Origin: JAKFWF01 sp963741505
GTDB lineage: Bacteria; Pseudomonadota; Alphaproteobacteria; Rhizobiales; Hyphomicrobiaceae
Direction of reading: 5' to 3'
Length of the DNA: 64,000 bases
NCBI GenBank assembly: GCA_963741505.1
Contig: CAVUIJ010000013.1
Span: 186,001 to 250,000 of the forward strand
Shown: positions 8,974-17,955 of the stretch, in pieces
Layout: each line of letters begins with the position of its first letter
Position numbering within the stretch: the first letter of the stretch is position 1
The notes under the pieces: generated by a model
Database searches by the model: none
What the model was told of the DNA's origin: nothing
What the model saw: only the letters and a program-made list of their open reading frames with translations
Made by a program: the position numbers and the translations under genes

Positions 8974-9591
8974 TCAGGCCCGCCTCGCGCTCGCGATCCA
9001 CAAGCCGCCGGCGATCAGCAGGACGCCGGTGGTGCCTTCCATGATCCGCCGCCAGCGCCCCGACAGCACCTGCCGCACGTGTGCGACCGCGAGTGCATAG
9101 AGGCTATCGACGCCGGCCAGCGTCACCAGGAAAATACCGGCCAGCACCACCAGCTGGGCGAACGCCGGCTGCGCCGGATCGAGGAACTGCGGCAGGAAGG
9201 CGCCGAGGAACAGCAGCACCTTCGGGTTCGACAGGGCGACGAACAGCCCCTGCCAGTACCAGCGCCTGGAGGTGGTCGCGGCATCGGGCAGGATGGCCGG
9301 CGCCGTCCGCAGTTTCCACAGCGTGCGACCGCCGAGATAGATCAGGTAGCTGGCGCCGACCCAGCGCAGGATGTCGAACCACTCCGACATGAACACCATG
9401 ATCGATGATAGCCCGAAGATCACCGCCGTCAGCAAGATTGCAAGGCCGGTCATATTGCCGAACACGGTCAGCAATCCGGCACGGCGGCCATGCGCCGTCG
9501 CATTGGCAATGACGAGCGACATGGTCGGCCCCGGCGTCACCGCCAGCAGGAAGCTAGCGGCGAAGAACGCCAGCAGGACACTCACGGACAT
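8974..9591 (-). CDS. LysE/RhtB-family amino-acid exporter
   Basis: This 205-residue inner-membrane protein has about six hydrophobic segments and the LysE hallmark near the start, FLLAVTPGPTMSLVIANA. GLLTVFGNMTGLAILL and ASYLIYLGGRTLWKLR follow. The second half keeps the family phrase GLFVALSNPKVLLFLGAFLPQF. Such proteins export amino acids or related small molecules by proton exchange; the substrate cannot be told. GTG 9594 and ATG 9591 are adjacent; the ATG has GGAG seven bases upstream. It ends six bases from the aminotransferase stop, convergent. Confidence 0.9.
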   Translation of the reverse strand: MSVSVLLAFFAASFLLAVTPGPTMSLVIANATAHGRRAGLLTVFGNMTGLAILLTAVIFGLSSIMVFMSEWFDILRWVGASYLIYLGGRTLWKLRTAPAILPDAATTSRRWYWQGLFVALSNPKVLLFLGAFLPQFLDPAQPAFAQLVVLAGIFLVTLAGVDSLYALAVAHVRQVLSGRWRRIMEGTTGVLLIAGGLWIASARRA

Positions 9592-9697
9592 CACGATGCT
9601 CCAAAGCGGCTATCGCACCCTGACATATCATTGACATCGGCTGAAAGGGGGTCCGATCTGCATCGCGGCAATGCGCAAACGGGCTCAACTCAGGCCC

Positions 9698-9726
9698 TTG
9701 ACAGCAACTGACTCTGCGGGTTATTT
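9698..9726 (+). promoter_or_regulatory. Sigma70-type promoter of the TetR-efflux operon
   Basis: TTGACA (9698-9703), a 17-base spacer, and TTATTT (9721-9726) make a good housekeeping promoter just upstream of the tetR start at 9759. The surrounding A+T-rich stretch contrasts with the GC-rich neighbourhood. Confidence 0.6.
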
Positions 9727-9739
9727 ATTTCTCAAATAA

Positions 9740-9751
9740 CTAACTGGTCAG
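9740..9751. promoter_or_regulatory. Probable TetR operator
   Basis: CTAACTGGTCAG is a near-perfect 12-base palindrome of the CTnACynGTnAG type bound by many TetR efflux regulators. It sits between the -10 box and the tetR start. It lies within a wider inverted pair, TTATTTCT (9725-9732) and AGAAATAA (9750-9757). The placement fits autorepression by the first gene of the operon. Confidence 0.5.
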
Positions 9752-9758
9752 AAATAAT

Positions 9759-10380
9759 ATGGTTAACAGGGCTCGAAAGCGGCGGCCGGATGCAAGACCC
9801 GGCGAGATCATCGAGGCAGCGCTCGAGCTGTTCTCGCAGCGCGGCTTTTCGGCGACAAGGCTCGAGGATGTGGCGGCGCGCGCCGGCCTGAGCAAGGCTG
9901 CGATCTACCTCTATTTCGAGGACAAGACCGCGCTGCTGAAAGCAGTGGTGCAGGAGACGATCGGCGCCAAGATCGCCCAGGTTCGCAGCGCCGCCAGTCC
10001 CGCCGGGCCGGTTTCGCCAGCTGCTGCGCCAATTGCTCATGATGGTCGCCGCAGGCGTGCGCAATACACGATTGCCCGACATCATCAAGCTGGTCATCTC
10101 GGAGTCCCGCGCCCACCCCGACATCGGCCGGCACTATCTCGACAACGTCATCGGCCAGGTGCTGCCGATGGCGCAGGCGCTGATCGAGCGCGGCATCGCC
10201 AGCGGCGAGTTCCGCAGCATCGACGCGCGTCTCGCCGTGAAAAGCCTGATCGCGCCGATGCTGCTCGCGGCGCTGTGGCGCAGCGTGTTCGAACCGATCG
10301 GCGCCGAGCCGCTCGATGCCGAGGCGCTGGCCGCGCAGCACGCCGATCTGATCATCAGGGGCCTGTCAGCCAACGGATAG
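9759..10380 (+). CDS. TetR/AcrR-family transcriptional regulator (one +1 frameshift)
   Basis: After correction this is a 206-residue TetR regulator. The N-terminal helix-turn-helix is clear: IIEAALELFSQRGFSATR, LEDVAARAGLSKAAIYLYF, then EDKTALLKAVVQ. A one-base insertion near 10011 (in CCGGTTTCGCC) moves the rest to the next frame, which reads FRQLLRQLLMMVAAG and then DIIKLVISESRAHPDIG, LIERGIASGEFR and the C-terminal ligand domain. It is the first gene of an operon with an HlyD subunit 17 bp downstream and an ABC transporter. It probably represses that operon and responds to the exported compound. Promoter and operator candidates precede it. Confidence 0.88.
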
Positions 10381-10396
10381 GACAGGAACACAGCCG

Positions 10397-11380
10397 ATGC
10401 GCCGCATAGTCCCTCTCATCGTCGTCGCCCTCGTCGCCACGGCGTTCCTGTTGAAGGACCGCTGGCTGGGGTCGCTCGCACCGCAACCGCGCTACCTCGG
10501 CTACGTCGAAGGCGAGACGACGCTGATCTCCTCGCCGGTCGCCGGTCGTCTCATTGCTCGCCAGGTCAACCGCGGCGAGCAGGTTCGGCGCGGCGCCACC
10601 GTCTTCCGGCTCGATACCGCGGTTGCCGATGCCGAAGTTGCCCGCATCACCGCCACCGTCACCGAGGCCAAGGCGCAGCTCGAAAACCTGCGCACCGGCA
10701 AGCGTGACGCCGAGCAGGAGGTCGTCCGCGCCCAGCGCCGCGAGGCCGAGGCCGCATTGCGCCTTGCCCAACTCGACCTGCAGCGCACGTCGCAGCTCGT
10801 CGCCAACGGTACCGTCACCCGCGCCCGATTCGACCAGGCGACGTCACAGGTCGAGCAGTTGCGCGCCAAGGTCGAGCAGATGAAGGCGCAGGAGGCGGCC
10901 GGCGACCTTGGCGGCCGCTCGCGCGAGCTCGAGGCGGCCGAAGCCAAAGTGGTAGAGGCCACCGCGGCGCTCGCGCAGGCGGTGAGCCGTCAGGCCGATC
11001 TGGCACCAGTGGCACCGGCCGACGCCCTGGTCGAGAACACCTTCTTCGATGCCGGCGAGTGGGTTTCGGCCGGCCAACCGGTGGTGTCGCTGCTGGCACC
11101 CGACAAGCTGAAGCTGCGCTTCTTCGTGCCCGAGGATCAGATCGCCCGGGCGGTACCGGGCACCACCGTCACGTTCGACTGCGACGGCTGTCCGGGCAAG
11201 CAGCAGGCGCGCATCTCCTATGTGTCGCCGCGGGCCGAATTCACGCCGCCGGTGATCTATTCCGAAAGCGCCCGGCGAAAGCTCGTCTTCCTGGTCGAGG
11301 CCAAGCCGTCGGAGCCTGGCCACGGCCTGCGCACCGGCCTGCCGGTCGAGGTCGAACCACTTACGGCTGCGACGCCATGA
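10397..11380 (+). CDS. HlyD-family membrane-fusion (adaptor) subunit
   Basis: This 327-residue periplasmic adaptor links an inner-membrane ABC transporter to the outer membrane, as in YbhG-type systems. It has one N-terminal anchor (VPLIVVALVATAFLL, about residues 5-19), a lipoyl half (YVEGETTLISSPVAGRLIA), a long coiled coil at about 85-180 (AEAALRLAQLDLQRTSQLV, then VEQLRAKVEQMKAQ), and a second lipoyl half with DALVENTFFDAGEWVSAGQPV. A beta-barrel segment follows (LKLRFFVPEDQI). Its stop overlaps the ATPase start in ATGA, so the two are translationally coupled. Confidence 0.92.
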   Translation: MRRIVPLIVVALVATAFLLKDRWLGSLAPQPRYLGYVEGETTLISSPVAGRLIARQVNRGEQVRRGATVFRLDTAVADAEVARITATVTEAKAQLENLRTGKRDAEQEVVRAQRREAEAALRLAQLDLQRTSQLVANGTVTRARFDQATSQVEQLRAKVEQMKAQEAAGDLGGRSRELEAAEAKVVEATAALAQAVSRQADLAPVAPADALVENTFFDAGEWVSAGQPVVSLLAPDKLKLRFFVPEDQIARAVPGTTVTFDCDGCPGKQQARISYVSPRAEFTPPVIYSESARRKLVFLVEAKPSEPGHGLRTGLPVEVEPLTAATP

Positions 11381-12315
11381 ACAACACGCCAACCCCTGCC
11401 ATCGACGTGCACGGCCTCGTCAAGCGCTACGGCAACCGCACCGTCGTCGATCAGGTCGGCCTGACGCTGATGCCTGGCCGCATTTGCGGCTTCCTCGGGC
11501 CCAACGGCTCCGGCAAGACCACGACGCTGCGGCTCATCTGCGGCCTGCTGACGCCCGACGCCGGCAGCGGCACATGCCTCGGCTATGACCTGCTCACGCA
11601 GGCAGCGCTCATCAAGCGGCAAACCGGCTACATGACGCAGAAGTTCGGGTTCTACGAGGACCTGACCATCGTCGAGAACCTCGACTTCGTCGCCCGCATG
11701 TACGAACTCGATCGAGCACGGCAACGCGTCGACGCCGCCCTCGAACGCCTTGGTCTCGCCACCCGCCAGCACCAGCTTACCGGCGCGCTGTCGGGCGGCT
11801 GGAAGCAGCGCCTCGCGCTCGCCGCCTGCGTGCTGCACGAGCCGAGGCTGCTGCTGCTCGACGAGCCCACCGCCGGCGTCGATCCGAAGGCGCGCCGCGC
11901 GTTCTGGGACGAGATCCATGCGCTGGCCGCCACCGGCATCACCGTCCTGGTCTCGACCCACTACATGGACGAGGCCGAGCGCTGCCACGAGATCGCCTAC
12001 ATCGCCTACGCCAAGCTGATGGCCCGCGGCACCTCCGACGAGGTGATCGCGGCTTCAGGCCTCAAGGCCTGGATCGCGACCGGTCCCGGCGCCGATCGGC
12101 TGGCGCCGCGCCTGCGCGACGTACCGGGCGTCACCGCCGCCGCCGCCTTCGGCGCGACGCTGCACGTTTGCGGCCCCGACGAGAAGTTGCTCGAAGCGGC
12201 GATCGCGCCGCTGCGCACCGATCGAGCCATTACCTGGCAACGGGCCGAGCCCACGCTGGAGGATGTATTCATCCACCTGATGGGCCAGGTGCGCGACAAC
12301 GCCGAGGCGGCATAG
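11377..12315 (+). CDS. ABC transporter ATP-binding protein (efflux)
   Basis: This 312-residue ATPase drives the ABC-2 exporter encoded next to it. Walker A is FLGPNGSGKTTTLRL, the Q-loop is TGYMTQKFGFYEDLTI, the signature is LSGGWKQRLALA, and Walker B with its glutamate is LLLLDEPTAGVDP, followed by the switch His in VSTHYMDEAERC. The signature has W where many proteins have Q or M, a variant common in YbhF-like ATPases. The C-terminal extension ends VFIHLMGQVRDNAEAA. The ATG overlaps the HlyD stop codon, and the permease begins nine bases after the stop. Confidence 0.94.
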   Translation: MNNTPTPAIDVHGLVKRYGNRTVVDQVGLTLMPGRICGFLGPNGSGKTTTLRLICGLLTPDAGSGTCLGYDLLTQAALIKRQTGYMTQKFGFYEDLTIVENLDFVARMYELDRARQRVDAALERLGLATRQHQLTGALSGGWKQRLALAACVLHEPRLLLLDEPTAGVDPKARRAFWDEIHALAATGITVLVSTHYMDEAERCHEIAYIAYAKLMARGTSDEVIAASGLKAWIATGPGADRLAPRLRDVPGVTAAAAFGATLHVCGPDEKLLEAAIAPLRTDRAITWQRAEPTLEDVFIHLMGQVRDNAEAA

Positions 12316-12324
12316 GAGGCGGCC

Positions 12325-13452
12325 ATGGGATTTCGAGCACGCCTTGCTGCCATGATCGTCAAGGAGACGCTGCAGCTGCGGCGCGACCGGCTGACCTTCG
12401 CCATGATGTTCGGCATGCCGATCATGCAGCTCATGCTGTTCGGCTATGCCATCAACAACGACCCGAAAGGTCTCCCCGCGGCGATCCTTTCCGCCGATCA
12501 GAGCGCCATCACCCGATCGATCGTCGCCGCCCTCGGCAACACCGGCTATTTCAACTTCGTGCGCACGGCATCGAGCGAGGCGGAGGCGAACGCGCTGCTG
12601 CAGCGCGGCGACGTGCAGTTCGTCGTGACCCTGCCCTCCGACTTGACCCGGCGGTTGATCCGGCGCGAGCGGGCGCAGATCGCGATCGAAGCCGACGCCA
12701 CCGATCCGGCCACCACCGGCAATGCGCTCGCTGCCGTCAACCAGGCGGTGGCGCAGGCGCTCACCCATGACCTGACGGGGCCGCTCGCAAATCTTGGCGG
12801 CCGCGACGGTCCGGTCGAAGTGGTACTGCACCGGCGCTACAATCCGGAAGGGGTGACGCGCTACAACGTCGTGCCCGGTTTGCTCGGCGTCATCTTGACC
12901 ATGACCATGGTGATGATGACGGCGCTTGCGGTCACCCGCGAGTACGAGCGCGGCACCATGGAGAACCTGCTCGCCATGCCGATCCGGCCGATCGAGGTGA
13001 TGATCGGCAAGATCGCACCCTACATCGTGATCGGCTGCGTCCAGGTCGTGGTGATCCTGACCGTTGCCCGGTTGCTGTTCAATGTGCCGATTGTCGGCAG
13101 CCTGCCCATGCTGGCACTGGCGACGATGCTGTTCATAACCGTCAACCTGGCGATCGGCTTCACCTTCTCGACGGTAGCGCAGAACCAGCTGCAGGCGATG
13201 CAGATGTCGTTCTTCTTCCTGATGCCGTCGATTCTGCTGTCGGGCTTCGCGTTCCCGTTCCGCGGCATGCCGGGCTGGGCGCAGGTGATCGGCGAGACGC
13301 TGCCGAACACCCATTTCCTGCGCGTCGTCCGTGGCCTGATGCTGAAAGGCGCGACCACCGCCGAGGTCGCGAGCGAACTGGCCGCGCTCGTGCTCCTGCT
13401 CGTTGTCGTATCGACCGTGGCGTTGTCGCGCTATCGCGTGACGCTGGATTAG
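12325..13452 (+). CDS. ABC-2 type permease (YbhR/YbhS-like)
   Basis: This 375-residue inner-membrane permease completes the exporter. Its first helix (FAMMFGMPIMQLMLFGYAI, about 31-49) is followed by a large periplasmic domain to about residue 175. Five more helices then lie at the C-terminus, including GLLGVILTMTMVMMTALAV and MSFFFLMPSILLSGFAFPF. REYERGTMENLLAMPIRP is the cytoplasmic coupling segment typical of ABC2_membrane_3 proteins. Only one permease gene is present, so a homodimer is likely. The stop codon overlaps by four bases the stop of the convergent FAA hydrolase gene. Confidence 0.92.
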   Translation: MGFRARLAAMIVKETLQLRRDRLTFAMMFGMPIMQLMLFGYAINNDPKGLPAAILSADQSAITRSIVAALGNTGYFNFVRTASSEAEANALLQRGDVQFVVTLPSDLTRRLIRRERAQIAIEADATDPATTGNALAAVNQAVAQALTHDLTGPLANLGGRDGPVEVVLHRRYNPEGVTRYNVVPGLLGVILTMTMVMMTALAVTREYERGTMENLLAMPIRPIEVMIGKIAPYIVIGCVQVVVILTVARLLFNVPIVGSLPMLALATMLFITVNLAIGFTFSTVAQNQLQAMQMSFFFLMPSILLSGFAFPFRGMPGWAQVIGETLPNTHFLRVVRGLMLKGATTAEVASELAALVLLLVVVSTVALSRYRVTLD

Positions 13453-14135
13453 ATCACCGTCACGTCGAGGTCGCCGACGCCGTCGACATGGCCCTTGAGG
13501 TGGTCGCCCTTTTTCACCGCGCCGACGCCGGCCGGCGTGCCGGTCAAGATCAGGTCGCCGGCTTTCAATTCCCAAAGGCCGGACAGGTACTCGATCTGCG
13601 AGGGGATATTCCAGATCATCTGGGCGAGGTCGCCGGTCTGCTTGCGCACGCCGTTGAGGTCGAGCCAGATCGCGCCCTTCGACGGATGGCCTATTTTGGC
13701 CGCCGGCTGGATTGCGGTGCAGGGTGCTGCGTCATCGAACGCCTTGCCGATCTCCCACGGCCGGCCGAGCTTCTTGGCTTCGCCCTGCAGGTCGCGGCGC
13801 GTCATGTCGAGCGCGATGGCGTAGCCGTAGACGTGGCTTAGCGCGTCGACGGCCTTGATGTTCTTAGCCCCCGACTTCAGGGCGACGACGAGCTCGATTT
13901 CCCAGTGAACGTCCTTGGAACCGGCCGGGTAGGGAAACTTGCCGTCGGTACGCAGCGCATCCGGTGTCTTCATGAAGAAGAACGGCGGCTCCTTGTCCGG
14001 ATCGTGACCCATCTCGCGCGTGTGCTCGGCATAGTTGCGGCCGACGCAGTAGAGCCGGCGCACCGGGAACAGCGAGGTCGAACCCGCCACCGGAAGCGCC
14101 GCCTGCGGCGGCGGGTCGATTACATAGCTGGCCAT
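13449..14135 (-). CDS. Fumarylacetoacetate hydrolase (FAH) family protein
   Basis: This 228-residue protein has the FAA-hydrolase fold. LYCVGRNYAEHTREMG opens the domain. The metal triad is in VHWEIELVVAL (Glu, Glu) and YAIALDMTRRDLQGEAKKLGRPWEIGKAFD (Asp and Lys). LILTGTPAGVGAVKKGD is the usual end motif. Family members are acylpyruvate hydrolases, oxaloacetate decarboxylases or 2-keto-4-pentenoate hydratase-like enzymes; the short length fits acylpyruvase/oxaloacetate decarboxylase relatives (FAHD1 type). It lies downstream of asd on the same strand, separated by a 24-bp-arm palindrome. Confidence 0.9.
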   Translation of the reverse strand: MASYVIDPPPQAALPVAGSTSLFPVRRLYCVGRNYAEHTREMGHDPDKEPPFFFMKTPDALRTDGKFPYPAGSKDVHWEIELVVALKSGAKNIKAVDALSHVYGYAIALDMTRRDLQGEAKKLGRPWEIGKAFDDAAPCTAIQPAAKIGHPSKGAIWLDLNGVRKQTGDLAQMIWNIPSQIEYLSGLWELKAGDLILTGTPAGVGAVKKGDHLKGHVDGVGDLDVTVI

Positions 14136-14165
14136 TGTGGTTTCCTTCGCCTGTTCTCGTTCGAA

Positions 14166-14224
14166 GGTGCCTGGCTTTAGCCTGGCACCATGGCTGGAAC
14201 GGTGCCAGGCTAAAGCCAGGCACC
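14166..14224. repeat. GGTGCCTGGCTT-family 24-bp inverted repeat, intergenic copy
   Basis: Positions 14166-14189 and 14201-14224 are perfect 24-bp inverted copies with an 11-base loop. It lies between asd and the FAA hydrolase gene and could end asd transcription. It differs from the copy at 7012-7069 only at the centre of each arm (TTTAG here, TTCAG there). Confidence 0.88.
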
Positions 14225-14232
14225 GGAGATCG

Positions 14233-15273
14233 CTACGCCGCCCTCTTCATCAGGTTGCGGTTGATGATGGTCTCGGCGATCTGGATCGTATTGAGCGCCG
14301 CGCCCTTGCGCAGGTTGTCGGCGACGACCCACATCACGAGGCCGTTCTCGACCGTCGCATCGGCACGGATACGGCTGATGTAGGTCGCGTCCTCGCCGGC
14401 GCATTCCTGCGGCGTGATGTAGCCGCCCGGCTCGTGCTTGTCGATCACCAGGCATCCTGGCGCCTCGCGCAGGATCGAGCGGGCAAACTCGGCCGAGATC
14501 GGCTTCTCGAACTCGATGTTGATCGATTCCGAATGGCCGACGAACACCGGCACGCGCACGCAGGTAGCGACCACCTTGATCTTGGGATCGAGGATCTTCT
14601 TGGTCTCCGCCATCATCTTCCACTCTTCCTTGGTGAAACCGTCTTCCATGAAGACGTCGATGTGGGGAATGCAGTTGAAGGCGATTTCCTTCGGGAACTT
14701 CTTCGGCGCCATCTCCTGACCGGGAACATACTTGCCCTTGGTCTGCGTCCACAGCTCGTCCATGGCGTCCTTGCCGGCGCCGGAAACGGACTGATAAGTC
14801 GACACCACCACGCGCTTGATCGTCGCCTCGTCGTGCAGCGGCTTCAGGGCGACCACCATCTGCGCCGTCGAGCAATTCGGATTGGCGATGATGTTCTTGC
14901 GGTTGGTCTTCTTCATATACGGTTCGAGCACGTGCGCGTTCACTTCCGGCACGACGAGCGGCACGTCGATGTCGTAGCGCCAGGCCGACGAGTTATCGAT
15001 GACGAGGGCACCGCTCGCACCGATCTTCGGGCTCCACTCCTTCGACACGGCGCCGCCGGCCGACATCACCACGAAGTCGACCTTGGAGAAGTCGAAGGTT
15101 TCCAAATCCTGGCATTTGAGCGACTTGTCGCCGAACGAAACGCTGGTGCCGACCGAGCGGCGCGAAGCGATGGCGTGAACCTCCGAAGCGGGGAACTTCC
15201 GCTCGTCGAGGATCGACAGCATTTCCCGGCCCACATTGCCCGTGGCACCGACGACAGCGACCTTGTAGCCCAT
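14233..15273 (-). CDS. asd: Aspartate-semialdehyde dehydrogenase
   Basis: This 346-residue enzyme reduces aspartyl phosphate to aspartate semialdehyde with NADPH, feeding lysine/diaminopimelate, threonine and methionine synthesis. The NADP fold starts VAVVGATGNVGREML at residues 5-19. The catalytic cysteine is in IIANPNCSTAQMVVALKPL, and YQSVSGAGKDAMDEL and VPVFVGHSESINIEF are family motifs carrying the substrate residues and the active-site His. I chose ATG 15273 because an AGGAGA ribosome site lies upstream and the Rossmann strand starts at once; an upstream in-frame start adds 15 unrelated residues. Confidence 0.97.
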   Translation of the reverse strand: MGYKVAVVGATGNVGREMLSILDERKFPASEVHAIASRRSVGTSVSFGDKSLKCQDLETFDFSKVDFVVMSAGGAVSKEWSPKIGASGALVIDNSSAWRYDIDVPLVVPEVNAHVLEPYMKKTNRKNIIANPNCSTAQMVVALKPLHDEATIKRVVVSTYQSVSGAGKDAMDELWTQTKGKYVPGQEMAPKKFPKEIAFNCIPHIDVFMEDGFTKEEWKMMAETKKILDPKIKVVATCVRVPVFVGHSESINIEFEKPISAEFARSILREAPGCLVIDKHEPGGYITPQECAGEDATYISRIRADATVENGLVMWVVADNLRKGAALNTIQIAETIINRNLMKRAA

Positions 15274-15433
15274 AGCAATCGTCTCCTGATGGCCGGCGAT
15301 CCCGATTTGCCGGCGCAAGCCCGCTGCTACATAACGGTTTTTGCGGTGGAATCAATGACTGCGAGCGAAGCTGGCCGCACTGCTGCAGGTCGGTCGTCAT
15401 TTCGCCGCCGAACCGCCGCGTCGAGGGCAGCCC

Positions 15434-15763
15434 TCATGCCGTACCTGGCATGAACACGCAGCGCACCCGCCAGCCGCCACTCTGGGTGCGCATGACGCAG
15501 ACATGCGCGTCGGTGTCCTGCGAAGGTTGCTTTTCCATCGTCTGCGGCACGAACACGCGCAATTCACCGGCGATCATGTACATGCCGCCCGATACGTACT
15601 CGATGCGGTCAACTTTCATGCAATCGCGGTCGCTGCAGCAATAGGTGGGATACCATGAGTGTGCGCCGGCTTCGTGTGCCGGGCCGAGAGTGAAGCTCGC
15701 GGCGATGGCAAGTGAAAGAACGCGGAAGCACGGGCAACCCCAACCGGCACGGGAAACGGACAT
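15434..15763 (-). CDS. Small secreted Cys-rich protein, function unknown
   Basis: This protein of about 109 residues has a signal peptide (VLSLAIAASFTLGPAHEAGA). The mature part is short and rich in cysteine: HSWYPTYCCSDRDCMKVDRI, VFVPQTMEKQPSQDTDAHVC and GGWRVRCVFMPG. Similar HSWYP-CC-DC proteins occur in rhizobial genomes as hypothetical proteins; the cysteine pairs suggest disulfides or metal binding in the periplasm. Start at 15763 is favoured by GAGG eight bases upstream; ATG 15769 is also possible. It sits downstream of the methyltransferase/ATP-grasp gene on the same strand, past a strong terminator. Confidence 0.72.
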   Translation of the reverse strand: MSVSRAGWGCPCFRVLSLAIAASFTLGPAHEAGAHSWYPTYCCSDRDCMKVDRIEYVSGGMYMIAGELRVFVPQTMEKQPSQDTDAHVCVMRTQSGGWRVRCVFMPGTA

Positions 15764-15898
15764 TCGCATCACCTCGTGAAAGGTTGCGTCAGCCTCCCCC
15801 TTGGTCTTGCGAGCGCGTTGTTGCGGTCGCACATCTAGATGAAACATAGGGTGCGTCGTCGAGTTTGCCCAGCCCGATCGTGGCGGGCGCGATGACAT

Positions 15899-15930
15899 TC
15901 AGGGCGCGACCATTGCTGGTCGCGCCCTGA
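15899..15930 (-). terminator. Strong stem-loop after the methyltransferase/ATP-grasp gene
   Basis: Arms TCAGGGCGCGACCA (15899-15912) and TGGTCGCGCCCTGA (15917-15930) are perfectly complementary over 14 bp with a TTGC loop, 30 bp beyond the stop codon at 15960. There is no clear T run, so it may be a weak intrinsic terminator or an mRNA-protecting hairpin. Confidence 0.65.
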
Positions 15931-15959
15931 GACGATCCAATGACATGCGATCGCGGCGT

Positions 15960-17955
15960 TCACTCGGCCGCTGCAGAAGCGGCGACGGCCGGCACCGGTG
16001 TCGCAGCGTGCACTGCGGCACCATTTGCCGTGGCGGCGACTTGCGGTTTGGCGACGATGCCGCAACGCTCCTCGGCGGCCGCCAGGATCTGGCCCAGCAG
16101 CTCCGCGTAGCGGATGCCGGCAAATCCCGCCATGATGTTGAGCTTGCCGTCCCAGCACCAGCCGGGATTGGGGTTGACCTCCAACAGCCTGACTTCGCCC
16201 TTGGCATCGGCGCGGAAATCGAAGCGGGCGTAGTCGCGGCAGCCGAGCCGCTCGAACAGCCGCGCCGAGTGCTCGACCATCTGCGACTGGATGTGGTCGG
16301 GCAGCTGCGCCTCGTGATACTTGATCTGCGTCCAGTACGGGCTGTCCGGCTCCCACTTCGAACTCGTAGCCGAGGATCTTCGGCAGCTTCGGATCGAGAC
16401 GCGAAAAATCGACCTCCAGGATCGGCAGCGCCCTCAGCCCCTGGTCCGGGTTGCCGACGAGGCTCACCGAATACTCGGCACCGGGCAGGTATTCCTGCAC
16501 CAGCACCGGGCGGCGCGGAAACTCGGTGCGCAGCCGTTCGAGATAGTCGAGCAGCGCGCTCTGGTTGCGCACCACCGCATCCTTGGTGATACCCTGCGAG
16601 CTGTCGCCGTAATTTGGCTTCAGGATCGCCGGAAATACGGATGGCAACGTCGCGCCCTGGTCGCCGGGGCGCACGTAGGTCTCGAGCGGCACCGGCACGT
16701 CGAGAGAAGCTGCGACGGCGCGCACCAGACCCTTGTCGTAGCAGGCCGCCAGTGCCGGCGCGGCGGCACCGGTATAAGGCAGCCCCAGCACGTCGAGCAG
16801 GGCCGGTACGTGCAGTTCCTTGAACGGGTCGTTGTTCCAACCTTCGTCGCAAAGGTTCATGACGAGGTCAGTGCGCAGTGCACCGAGGTCACGTTCCAGC
16901 GTGGCGTGGTTGTCGAGGAAGCGGAACTTGTAACCGGGCAGCTCGGACAGCGCATCCTTCAACTTGCGTACGGTATCGAGATCCTCCGGATTGAATGTGC
17001 CGCCGCGCTTTACCTGGTCGGGCAGGCGCGGATCGCCCATCAGAACGGTGACGTCGATCTGCTGCATCCGCGTCTTGGCCTTGCGGGCAGGCAGCTGCGG
17101 CGCATCGGCGGTGAGCAGGATACGGCGGGCCATCATGCCGAGGTCCTGGTCGCGGTCCGACTGGGCCTCGGCGTGGCCGTGGTGTCGCACGTTGCGGAAG
17201 CCGCATTTCTCCAGCAGCCGGGTGATGGTGTCCCGGGTGTAAAGCCGCTCGGCGTAGAACTGGTCGGCGATGACGCCGCTCTCGTCGTGGACGATGACCT
17301 CGCGGCTGATCAGACGGTCGCCGTCTTGGCTGATCGAGCGCTCGCGACAGACGAAATGATGCTCGTCGATCCATTCCCACGAGCGGCGGTCGAAATGCTC
17401 GGCCATGTACGCGCCGTCGGTGATGTCGAGCACGATCTGTCCCGAAGGACGCAGGATCTTGCCGACCATCGACAGCACCTTCTCGTCGTCCTGCTTGTTC
17501 GAGAAATAGCCGAACGAGTTGCCCATGATGGCGACGCAGTCGAATGTGCTTTCGGGCAGCCGCGGATTGCGCGCGTCGCCTTCCTTGAAGGTGACGGCCA
17601 GGCCCTCGGTCTGCGCCCGCTTCTTGGCCAGACGGATCAGGTAGCGCGAGCGGTCGACGCCCTGGACCTGTCTGAAGCCGCGGCGCGCAAGTTCCAGGCA
17701 GTGTCGGCCCTGCCCGCAGCACAGATCGAGGATCGCGCTGTGCGGCTGGATCGCCGCTGCCGACATGATGAAGTCGACCTCGCGGCGGGTATTCTCGATG
17801 TTCTCGACAACGTCGCCGTCGGTCTTGACGTACAGTGCATTGAACAGCTTGCGCCACCATTCGGCGGGCAGATGGGCCTCGAGATCGCCGACGGGACCGA
17901 GGCAGGACCGCACGGGTTGGCGCTTTGGTCGCTTCGCCTTGGAAGCTGGTGCCAT
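15960..17955 (-). CDS. SAM methyltransferase fused to a D-Ala-D-Ala-ligase-like ATP-grasp domain (one +1 frameshift)
   Basis: After correction this is a 664-residue two-domain protein. Residues about 50-280 are a class I methyltransferase: motif I is ILDLCCGQGRHCLELA (about 75-90), then GVDRSRYLIRLAKK, DCVAIMGNSFGYFSN and IVLDITDGAYM. From about 298 an ATP-grasp ligase follows, starting IDVTVLMGDPRLPDQ, with ADLVMNLCDEGWN-like substrate-loop sequence, AILKPNYGDSSQGI and RPVLVQEYLPGAEYSVS (ATP binding), and RLLEVNPNPGWCWDG (metal-binding end motif). A one-base insertion near 16356 shifts the last 130 codons. D-Ala-D-Ala ligase relatives join carboxylates to amines, so the protein may methylate and ligate an amino-acid-type substrate. 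Substrate unknown. Confidence 0.85.
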
